Position numbers and translations under genes: made by a program | In this document: piece after piece, positions 1-5,761 of the stretch | How positions within the stretch are numbered: position 1 is the stretch's first letter | Layout of the letters: the number at the start of each line of letters is the position of its first letter | Origin: Promethearchaeota archaeon | GTDB lineage: Archaea; Asgardarchaeota; Lokiarchaeia; Sigyniarchaeales; SOKP01 | Assembly: GCA_030606095.1 (NCBI GenBank) | Contig: JAUWHC010000053.1 | Location: 1-10,587, forward strand | Direction of reading: 5' to 3' | Length of the DNA stretch: 10,587 bases | The notes under the pieces: model-generated | Database searches by the model: none | Seen by the model: only the letters and a program-made list of their open reading frames with translations | Told to the model about the DNA's origin: nothing

Positions 1-211
1 CTTTCGAATATACAAGAAAATTTACCTTAAGATCTTTATTATAATACTTTTCAAATTCGTCCCGCGTTGTTAAGATAATGGATGGAGCGTTTGGAATTTT
101 ACTTCCAGGATTTAATATTTTAGCTTTAATTCTTTTTTCAATTAATCTTTTATTTATTTTATAAAAAAAGTTCAGATTCTCGGTTAATATATATAAAGGT
201 TGATTTCTCAA
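1..211 (-). CDS. Unrecognised protein, N-terminal fragment (runs off window start)
   Basis: On the minus strand a frame is open from an upstream stop to the window edge, giving about 70 codons. No ATG or GTG lies in it. The best start is a TTG at 211, giving a protein that begins L/M-R-N-Q-P-L-Y-I-L-T-E-N-L. The fragment reads like real coding sequence: a short hydrophobic strand (PLYILTEN), an amphipathic lysine-rich helix, then a second strand (SIILTTRDEFEKYY), suggesting the first beta-alpha-beta unit of a Rossmann-like or RNase H-like fold. I do not recognise the family. It is divergent from the RadB-like gene with only about 42 bp between starts, so the two must share a compact promoter region. 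The rest of the gene lies outside the window. The start is uncertain because no Shine-Dalgarno sequence precedes the TTG. Confidence 0.5.
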   Translation of the reverse strand, partial: MRNQPLYILTENLNFFYKINKRLIEKRIKAKILNPGSKIPNAPSIILTTRDEFEKYYNKDLKVNFLVYSK

Positions 212-219
212 ATTATTAA

Positions 220-227
220 TATAAATT
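220..227 (+). promoter_or_regulatory. TATA-like box of the RadB-like gene
   Basis: TATAAATT lies 27-34 nt before the ATG at 254, followed by an A-rich stretch and no Shine-Dalgarno sequence. This spacing is what an archaeal leaderless transcript starting at or near the ATG would need. A second TATA-like run (ATATATAAAGG, about 189-199) lies further upstream inside the putative divergent gene. The region is AT-rich, so chance matches are likely. Confidence 0.35.
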
Positions 228-253
228 AAAGATTTAATTAAAAATTTTTAATT

Positions 254-952
254 ATGAATTTTCATATCAAACAAATAAACGGTTTCTTTAATTCCATTGA
301 TACCTTCGAGGGAATCACTTCATTATGGGGTGATTTTGGCGTTGGTAAAACTACTTTATCGCTCCAAACAGCTTATAATAACGCGTTAAGTGGCTTCAAG
401 GTAATTTATATATATAGCAAACCAAATTTGCCTTATACTAAAATTGATTCTGTTATTAAAAACGATTTAAATGAAGTATTGAATAATATTTTGTTTGTTA
501 AGCCAATAACTTTTGAAGATTTATATAACCTTGTTTTTAATTTAGAATTTATTATTATTGATGATTTAAAAAACGGTGATAGAACTTTTAATTTAGTTAT
601 AATTGATTCACTAACCGATTTATATGGATTAGAATTACAACGAGATAAAAAAGAAAAAAATTTCATTCTGAATTATAAATTAAATCAAATGCTAGCTAAT
701 TTAACTTTTTTAAATAAAAAATATCACATTGATGTTTTAATTGTAAATGAACTTAGCAGAAAAACTCAAGAGGGCCAAACTTATGAAGTGGAACGTGGCG
801 GCAATGTTATGGAATATTGGGTAAAAGATTCTATCAAAATTGAACGAACGGATAAATTAAACCACCGTAAGTTTTTTTTAATGAAAAGAAAAAGTAATAA
901 TTCGCTTATATTTTATTCTATATTAAATAAACAAGGTTTTGAAGAAGAATAA
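254..952 (+). CDS. RadB/KaiC-like RecA-superfamily ATPase
   Basis: A 232-residue single-domain P-loop ATPase of the RecA/RadA/RadB type. The Walker A motif GDFGVGKTT is at residues 26-34 and Walker B LVIIDS at 114-119. After a TD-LYGLE helix region, a third strand ends in VLIVNE (about 160-165). The C-terminal part, with ERGGNVMEYW followed by a KIER strand and a basic FFLMKRK hairpin, matches the RadB layout of GG, a helix, then an arginine-rich final sheet. Its length fits RadB (about 210-240 aa), which lacks the N-terminal HhH domain of RadA. RadB proteins are accessory factors of archaeal homologous recombination; some close relatives are KaiC-like regulators. No partner gene lies downstream on the same strand within 250 bp. 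The family is secure, the RadB subfamily is likely, and the cellular role is inferred. Confidence 0.75.
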   Translation: MNFHIKQINGFFNSIDTFEGITSLWGDFGVGKTTLSLQTAYNNALSGFKVIYIYSKPNLPYTKIDSVIKNDLNEVLNNILFVKPITFEDLYNLVFNLEFIIIDDLKNGDRTFNLVIIDSLTDLYGLELQRDKKEKNFILNYKLNQMLANLTFLNKKYHIDVLIVNELSRKTQEGQTYEVERGGNVMEYWVKDSIKIERTDKLNHRKFFLMKRKSNNSLIFYSILNKQGFEEE

Positions 953-1074
953 AATGAAGAGATTTATTTAAAAATCTAATATTCCCTATTTCAACCTACT
1001 TTTCTTTAACAATTTTAAATGTAACTATTGAAATTCTCCTTAGAAATACACATTTCTTATTTAACTTTTTACCA

Positions 1075-1126
1075 TTATTGCAAAAGAAACTCCCCTCCTT
1101 TAGGTGAGGGATGAGATTTGCAATAA
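1075..1126. repeat. 52-bp quasi-palindrome, possible IS200/IS605-type end or structured RNA
   Basis: Perfect 10-bp outer arms TTATTGCAAA (1075-1084) and TTTGCAATAA (1117-1126) enclose an inner GC-rich hairpin. In it CTC (1090-1092) faces GAG (1113-1115) and CCCTC (1093-1097) pairs with GAGGG (1106-1110), around a CTTTAGGT loop. The core, a C-rich arm, CTTTAG and a G-rich arm followed by ATGAG, resembles the subterminal hairpin found at the right end (and omega-RNA 3' end) of IS200/IS605 elements. No tnpA, tnpB or remnant is visible within the 258-bp gap. It is by far the most GC-rich stretch of this intergenic region. Alternatives are a stand-alone MITE-like relic, a terminator for the RadB-like gene, or a structured leader for fbp. 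The structure is certain; its identity is inference. Confidence 0.5.
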
Positions 1127-1210
1127 AAATATAAAAGATTATGAATAATAGCTCATTATTTTACTTCGAACAGTTAAGTTTAGAAATATACCCAAAATAA
1201 GTCGTTAAAA

Positions 1211-2209
1211 ATGAGCAAATTGTCAAAAAAATTGTCAAAATGGTTGAATGAAAACATCCCTCATTATTTTTCAAATAAAGGCGATTTAATAGAAATTATA
1301 GAAATAATTGCTGAAGCAACAATCCCTATTCGCGGGTTATTAGAAAGGGGCATCACTTCTCGTGAAATTGAGCAGAGAATGAACATTGAAAAGGTAAAAG
1401 ATAAGACCATAAATATTTACGGTGAATCCCAAATTCACGAAGACATATTAACGCACAGCATTATATTAAAAGCGCTTCAAGAAAGCGATACAGATTTTCT
1501 TTTTGTTGCTTCTGAAGAAGCAGAGCCCGTTTTAAGCGATGGAAAGTTTGGTATAACGATCGATCCTGTTGATGGATCTTCAAATGTTATAGTAAATAGA
1601 ACTGTTGGGACGATTGTGGGAATTTATGACGAGGCGGGGCGCATTATATGCAGCTTTTATGTACTTTATGGGATTTACACTAATTTAATCTTAGCGCTTA
1701 ATGGACAGGTTGCTGAATTCATTTTAGATACATCACCTTATAGCATGACTTTTTATCATTATGTCTTTCAAGAATTAAAATCCTTGCCCAACAAAGAAGA
1801 AGGGGGCATTAGATGTCTTGGAGGGGATTCTACGGAATGGTCAGATAAATGTAGGGCTTATGAACAAGTATTAATTAATCATCATTTTAAAGATCGCTAT
1901 AGCGGAAGCTTTGTTGGTGATTTCCATGCAATAATAACTTATGGTGGGATTTACTCATACTTTCCTTCACCAAAACCAAAAATTCGCGTATACTATGAGT
2001 GGCTCCCATTAGCTTTTATCATCAAAACTTTAAACGGAGAATTTTTAATTATTGGAAGTACTGAAGACCCTAACAAAGTAAAAAAGATTGAACAAATTGA
2101 GCCCTTAACTAAGACTAATGTGAACAAGATACATGATGCGACTTCTGGTGGTTTGTTAGGGAGCGCAATACCTGTTAACCTCTTTTTATCGCTCGAAAAG
2201 AGTATATAA
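1211..2209 (+). CDS. fbp: Fructose-1,6-bisphosphatase, class I
   Basis: A 332-residue protein with the full class I FBPase signature. It hydrolyses fructose 1,6-bisphosphate to fructose 6-phosphate in gluconeogenesis. An N-terminal helical region leads to IYGESQIHEDILTH (69-82). The metal-site elements follow: ASEEAEPV (100-107, E102/E103) and DPVDGSSN (118-125, D118 and D121). Later come RYSGSFVGDFHAIITYGG (229-246), the substrate-binding arginine/glycine region, and YYEWLPLAF (261-269) with metal ligand E263. The length equals the family norm (about 330 aa) and every catalytic residue I can place is present. Related bisphosphatases acting on sedoheptulose 1,7-bisphosphate share this fold, so substrate range is not fixed. 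Many archaea use the unrelated class V FBP aldolase/phosphatase or IMP-type class IV enzyme instead, so a class I enzyme suggests acquisition from bacteria. No Shine-Dalgarno sequence precedes the ATG. Confidence 0.88.
   Translation: MSKLSKKLSKWLNENIPHYFSNKGDLIEIIEIIAEATIPIRGLLERGITSREIEQRMNIEKVKDKTINIYGESQIHEDILTHSIILKALQESDTDFLFVASEEAEPVLSDGKFGITIDPVDGSSNVIVNRTVGTIVGIYDEAGRIICSFYVLYGIYTNLILALNGQVAEFILDTSPYSMTFYHYVFQELKSLPNKEEGGIRCLGGDSTEWSDKCRAYEQVLINHHFKDRYSGSFVGDFHAIITYGGIYSYFPSPKPKIRVYYEWLPLAFIIKTLNGEFLIIGSTEDPNKVKKIEQIEPLTKTNVNKIHDATSGGLLGSAIPVNLFLSLEKSI
1217..1240 (+). repeat. Tandem 12-bp duplication at the start of fbp
   Basis: AAATTGTCAAAA occurs twice back to back, in frame, encoding KLSK-KLSK at residues 3-10 of the FBPase. 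It is a perfect duplication of four codons in the lysine-rich N-terminal extension, before the conserved fold begins, and so is probably tolerated without functional effect. Confidence 0.7.
2203..2209 (+). promoter_or_regulatory. TATA-like box upstream of trm1
   Basis: TATATAA overlaps the fbp stop codon and lies about 50 nt before the trm1 ATG. It could place a transcript start near 2233 and so give trm1-rlmE its own promoter separate from fbp. The evidence is the motif alone, in AT-rich sequence. Confidence 0.25.
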
Positions 2210-2255
2210 TTTTATCTGATTTATTAATTAACTTGAGCAAAATGACTAATCTAAT

Positions 2256-3506
2256 ATGAAGATTGGAAATCTCAACCTAAATAATAACAAATATGTCAAA
2301 AAACAAGAAGGTTCTGTAGAATTCTATTTATATAAGAATGACAATGATAGTATACCTTCCAAATCAATGGGTGTTTTTTATAATGAAAGAATGGAAATAA
2401 ATCGAGATATTTCAATTTTAGCTATACTAACGTATAATAAACTGATTAATCGAGATTCGTTGGTAATGGTAGATTGTATGGCTGCTTCGGGTATAGGATC
2501 TATTAGATTGTTAAAAGCTTCCAATAATTTTAAAAAAATATTTATCAACGATATTAACCCGATAGCCGTAGAACTTATTAAAAAAAACTTAAAGCTAAAT
2601 GATTTAGAAAAAAACACTCAAATTTTTTCCTCACAAAAAGATGCCAATTTATTATGTATAGAAATCGCACAAAAATCTAGTTTAATTGGAGAAAAAAAGA
2701 TTGAATGCCCCAATGTAATCTCAATTGATCCTTTTGGCACTCCAAATATATATATTGATTCAGCATTTAAATCGATTAAAAAAGAAAATGGATTGTTATG
2801 TATAACGGCCACGGATACCGCAGTATTATTTGGAGTAAAACCAAAGGCTTGTATTAGAAAGTATATGTCTAAACCACTTCACACGGAATATTGTAAAGAA
2901 ATTGGAGCAAGGATACTAATATATTATATTTCAAGAATTGCTAATGTTAACAATTTAGGAATAATTCCATTGTTAACATTTTATTCAAATCACTTTATAA
3001 GAATTTTTGCTCTTACTTATAAAAGTAAGGCGATGATTTTTAAGGACTTATCAAATAGTTATGGATATATTATCCATTGTAAAAATTGCGGGTATCGTTC
3101 GTCCGTTTTAAACGATATTTTAAAGATTCCTCAAAAATGTCCATCATGCTTAAAGGAAGAACAATTATCATATTCTGGCCCCCTATGGATTAAAGAATTA
3201 CATAAAAGATATTATCTTGAAGAAATAATTCATTTAAATGAAAAATTCAATTTTAAGAGTAAAAATAGAATAACAAAAATTATTAGTTACGCATTAGATG
3301 AAATAGGTATGCCCGTTTCTTATTATAACATACATAAATTATGTCAACAATTAAAGCTCCCATCAATTCCCAAAATCGAAAAATTAATTGAAGCAATTGG
3401 CGAAAGTGGTTATTCAGCATCAAGAACTCATTTCGATTTTATATCAATTAAAACAAATATGGGAATTAAGGCGTTAAAAAATATACTTAAAAATATATTA
3501 AATTAA
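2256..3506 (+). CDS. trm1: tRNA (guanine26-N2)-dimethyltransferase
   Basis: A 416-residue Trm1, which uses S-adenosylmethionine to make N2,N2-dimethylguanosine at position 26 (and 10 in some archaea) of tRNA. Diagnostic blocks appear in order: VFYNERMEINRD (40-51); the SAM-binding core VDCMAASGIGSIR (72-84) with acidic ND (98-99); catalytic motif IV as DPFGTP (158-163); TATDTAVLFG (184-193); RKYMSKPLHTEYCKEIGARI (201-220); a zinc-binding pair C275-x2-C278 and C295-x2-C298; SGPLWIKEL (307-315); and SRTHFD (389-394) with IKTNM (398-402). Its length matches archaeal Trm1 (about 380-430 aa). It is co-directional with the RlmE-type gene whose ATG follows within 16 nt, forming an RNA-methylation operon. 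Function is very secure. Confidence 0.96.
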   Translation: MKIGNLNLNNNKYVKKQEGSVEFYLYKNDNDSIPSKSMGVFYNERMEINRDISILAILTYNKLINRDSLVMVDCMAASGIGSIRLLKASNNFKKIFINDINPIAVELIKKNLKLNDLEKNTQIFSSQKDANLLCIEIAQKSSLIGEKKIECPNVISIDPFGTPNIYIDSAFKSIKKENGLLCITATDTAVLFGVKPKACIRKYMSKPLHTEYCKEIGARILIYYISRIANVNNLGIIPLLTFYSNHFIRIFALTYKSKAMIFKDLSNSYGYIIHCKNCGYRSSVLNDILKIPQKCPSCLKEEQLSYSGPLWIKELHKRYYLEEIIHLNEKFNFKSKNRITKIISYALDEIGMPVSYYNIHKLCQQLKLPSIPKIEKLIEAIGESGYSASRTHFDFISIKTNMGIKALKNILKNILN

Positions 3507-3521
3507 ATAGGAATGTGGACC

Positions 3522-4157
3522 ATGCCAAAGGCAGCAGAAGAACATAAGAAAGACGCCGTGTATAAACAAGCTAAACGTAAAGGATATAGAGCACGCTCAG
3601 CGTTTAAATTACTTGACTTACAAAAAAGATTCAACATTTTTAAAAGATCTTTTTATATATTGGATTTGGGTAGCACTCCGGGTTCATGGCTTCAAGTTGC
3701 GAAGAAATTTGCTGAAAAAAATTTATTGAAATATAACGATAAATATTACCACAGAGATCATTATAAAATTATGGGTATAGATATAAAACGTATTACGCCT
3801 ATTGAAAATATTAACACTATTCGAATGGATTTTACTACACCTGAGTTTCAAATTGAAGTTAAAAAATATTTCGAAGGAGAAAAACTAGATCTTATCTTAT
3901 CTGATGCCAGTATCAAAAAATCAGGAAATAAATTTAGTGATCAAGCCATGCAAATAAAACTCTGCTATAAAATTCTTGAACTTACAAAATTTTTAAAATT
4001 TAAAGGAAACTTTGTAATAAAAGTATTTCAAGGGGCTGATTACGATGATTTTTACAAAAAAATGAAGCAAAAATTTTCGATCGTTAAAAGCCTAAAACCA
4101 AAATCGAGCAATAAGAAAAGCAACGAGATTTATTTAATTGGATTAAAGAAAAAATAA
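3522..4157 (+). CDS. rlmE: RlmE/FtsJ-family ribose 2'-O-methyltransferase
   Basis: A 211-residue SAM-dependent rRNA methyltransferase of the FtsJ family; E. coli RlmE methylates U2552 of 23S rRNA in the peptidyl-transferase A-loop. Visible elements are a basic N-terminus with GYRARSAFKLL carrying catalytic lysine K29, the SAM loop LDLGSTPGSW (47-56), the acidic ribose-binding GIDIK (86-90), LILSDAS with catalytic D128, FVIKVFQG with K167, and SNEIYLIG with E202. The K-D-K-E tetrad is therefore complete. The residues after D128 read AS rather than the usual MAP, a mild departure from bacterial RlmE. I chose the ATG at 3522 because AGGA (3509-3512) lies 9 nt before it. An in-frame ATG at 3513 abuts AGGA and would add only three residues. 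The VFQG block favours RlmE over eukaryotic tRNA-specific Trm7. It is translated from the trm1 operon. Confidence 0.9.
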   Translation: MPKAAEEHKKDAVYKQAKRKGYRARSAFKLLDLQKRFNIFKRSFYILDLGSTPGSWLQVAKKFAEKNLLKYNDKYYHRDHYKIMGIDIKRITPIENINTIRMDFTTPEFQIEVKKYFEGEKLDLILSDASIKKSGNKFSDQAMQIKLCYKILELTKFLKFKGNFVIKVFQGADYDDFYKKMKQKFSIVKSLKPKSSNKKSNEIYLIGLKKK

Positions 4158-4766
4158 TTATTCTGACGATTCTGATTGTATTTCTTCAAAATTTGCTTTA
4201 TAGATTTGCCCTTCTAAGGACGTTTTAACCCATTGAGTTAACCATGGACAATGTAATGGATTAAATTGGTCAAGATTTGTGTTATTACATTTACCCGTAA
4301 AGGGACAAGTTAAACATGGTTGATGTGAAAAAATATCTAAAATAAAATCATTGTTCTCTCTTTCAATTTGAAGATCCTTAACATCTACATCGATTTTTTC
4401 AATTATAGTAATACGCTTTACCCAAGAAGCTTCCAATAATTCGCGATTTATATTAATTTTATCTTGTAAATAGAGCGTATTTAAAATATTTTCGAGTTCC
4501 ATTCGCTTTTTGTTTGTAAGCTCTAATAACTCATGAAAAAAAATATCTTTTTCTTGACTAATAATTCTAAGTACCATTTTCTCATCTTTTCTTAAACTGC
4601 GCGCCCCTTCTTTCTTTCTTTCTTCGATCCTTTCTAGCCTTCTTTCAACATCAGTCTTATCGGATTCTTCTGAACCCTCGAGCCTCTCCTTTACTTTGCA
4701 TTTATGACGGGAGATATAAGCGAAACTATTGCCACAATAGGGACAAACTTCTTTTTTTTTTGCCAT
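4158..4766 (-). CDS. TFE-beta / RPC39(RPC34)-like transcription factor with N-terminal zinc finger
   Basis: A 202-residue protein with three parts. Residues 8-23 form a C2HC-type finger (C8, C11, H21, C23). Residues about 29-60 are a highly charged E/K/R helix, probably a coiled coil or linker. Residues about 60-124 fit one winged helix. Near the C-terminus C151, C154, C160 and C173 (spacing C-x2-C-x5-C-x12-C) are followed by PWLTQWV. This closely matches the [4Fe-4S] domain of human RPC39 (C-x2-C-x5-C-x10-C, then a hydrophobic-W helix) and of archaeal TFE-beta, which pairs with TFE-alpha to help open promoters and load RNA polymerase. Residues PCLTCP and NPLHCPW fit the RPC39 blocks. The N-terminal finger is not part of the TFE-beta or RPC39 I know. 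The stop codon touches that of the convergent rlmE gene. The factor call is by motif only and is fairly strong. Confidence 0.72.
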   Translation of the reverse strand: MAKKKEVCPYCGNSFAYISRHKCKVKERLEGSEESDKTDVERRLERIEERKKEGARSLRKDEKMVLRIISQEKDIFFHELLELTNKKRMELENILNTLYLQDKININRELLEASWVKRITIIEKIDVDVKDLQIERENNDFILDIFSHQPCLTCPFTGKCNNTNLDQFNPLHCPWLTQWVKTSLEGQIYKANFEEIQSESSE

Positions 4767-4785
4767 TTTAAAAGAACTTAAAATT

Positions 4786-4793
4786 TTTTATAA
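4786..4793 (-). promoter_or_regulatory. TATA-like box of the TFE-beta-like gene
   Basis: Read on the minus strand, TTATAAAA lies 20-27 nt before the ATG at 4766, and there is no Shine-Dalgarno sequence, fitting a leaderless or near-leaderless transcript. A second candidate (TATATAAT on the minus strand, around 4797-4804) lies further upstream. The 194-bp gap to the divergent RadA-like gene is otherwise featureless and very AT-rich. Confidence 0.3.
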
Positions 4794-4960
4794 CAAATTA
4801 TATAAAAACAAATCTTAAAGTTATTATATTTAATAGTTTATGTTTAATCAAAAATTAATTTTACGATTTATTTATTGCTAAAATAATTAATAATTATTTG
4901 AACAAAGTCTTTTTGAATTTATGAATTTAATAGTAATTACACAATTTAATCAGCTAAAAG

Positions 4961-5758
4961 ATGAAATCAAATAAATCAAGCACGGTAAATTTTAAAAAAT
5001 CATTGCTTATTGGTACAAAAAAGATTATTAGCGAAATAGAAAAAATTAAACGAGAAAAATTTAATATTTCTACTGGTTCAAAAAATATTGACGATGTTAT
5101 AGGTGGTGGGTTTCATTCAAATAAGACCTATATAATTTTTGGGGCGAACAAAACCGGAAAAACTCAATTATGTCATCAATTATCTGTTCAAGCATATCAT
5201 AAATCCTTTAAGTTGATATATTTAGACACAGAAAACACATTTCGCCCCGAAAGGATAAGGGTATTGGCAAAAACCCAAGAACTTGAAAGCGAGAAGATTC
5301 TAAAGAATATTTTAGTATCAAAAATTATGAGTAATCCCGCTTTTTTACTAAAATTAAACGAGATAGAAGATGTTATCAAACAAAATAACGTCAAAATACT
5401 TATCATTGACTCTATCAATAATTATTATAGATTTGAGCTTAGTGATAAAGAAGTATCATTTTTTAAAGCTAAAATAAGATTTTTAAAGATTTTGGAAAAA
5501 ATTAATAATCTTACTCGTAAATATAATTTAATTACAATTTTAACCGCTCAAGTTGCTCCAAATTTTATTGAAAACTCAATTATAAGGGAACTCCCCGTAG
5601 GACTACGATATTTGAATCACTATTTCTCTGAAGTTTTATATTTAAATCGTAAAGAAAGTGGGGCGGCTTATCTACATTTAATAAATTCTCATCAATTTCC
5701 TGAAAAGAAAACACGTTATTTGATTACGAATAACGGAATAGAGGAATACAAAATTTGA
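4961..5758 (+). CDS. RadA/Rad51-like ATPase paralogue lacking the N-terminal HhH domain
   Basis: A 265-residue RecA-fold ATPase much closer to RadA/Rad51 than to KaiC. RadA hallmarks are STGSKNIDDVIGGGF (37-51), Walker A GANKTGKTQ (61-69), QLCHQL (69-74), DTENTFRPERI (89-99), Walker B LIIDS (147-151), TAQVAP (195-200) and the final ITNNGIEEY (255-263). Departures are also clear. The helix-hairpin-helix DNA-binding domain that precedes the core in RadA is replaced by about 36 lysine-rich residues. The L1 region lacks the R-GRG-LA-RQ pattern (here FELSDKEVSFFKAKI, 158-172). In L2 the FFGDP-GG-AH pattern has become FIENSIIRELPVGLRYLNH (202-220). ATP binding is likely, but strand-exchange activity is doubtful; a regulatory or accessory recombination role is inferred. 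It ends 3 bp from the convergent mptE. Confidence 0.78.
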   Translation: MKSNKSSTVNFKKSLLIGTKKIISEIEKIKREKFNISTGSKNIDDVIGGGFHSNKTYIIFGANKTGKTQLCHQLSVQAYHKSFKLIYLDTENTFRPERIRVLAKTQELESEKILKNILVSKIMSNPAFLLKLNEIEDVIKQNNVKILIIDSINNYYRFELSDKEVSFFKAKIRFLKILEKINNLTRKYNLITILTAQVAPNFIENSIIRELPVGLRYLNHYFSEVLYLNRKESGAAYLHLINSHQFPEKKTRYLITNNGIEEYKI

Positions 5759-5761
5759 AAT

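Noticed and set aside
1141..1200. A 19-codon ATG-to-TAA frame ending 10 nt before fbp.
   Set aside because: Too short, with no Shine-Dalgarno sequence, no conserved pattern, and expected by chance in such AT-rich sequence. A leader peptide cannot be excluded but has no support.
953..1210. Possible tRNA, small RNA gene or CRISPR repeat in the longest gene-free stretch.
   Set aside because: No cloverleaf, no T-loop GTTC motif and no repeated unit; only the quasi-palindrome stands out.
2180..2202. Inverted repeat CTCTTTT...AAAAGAG with a 9-nt loop at the 3' end of fbp.
   Set aside because: It lies inside coding sequence, is made mostly of A/T runs, and is not followed by a T tract, so it is not a convincing terminator.
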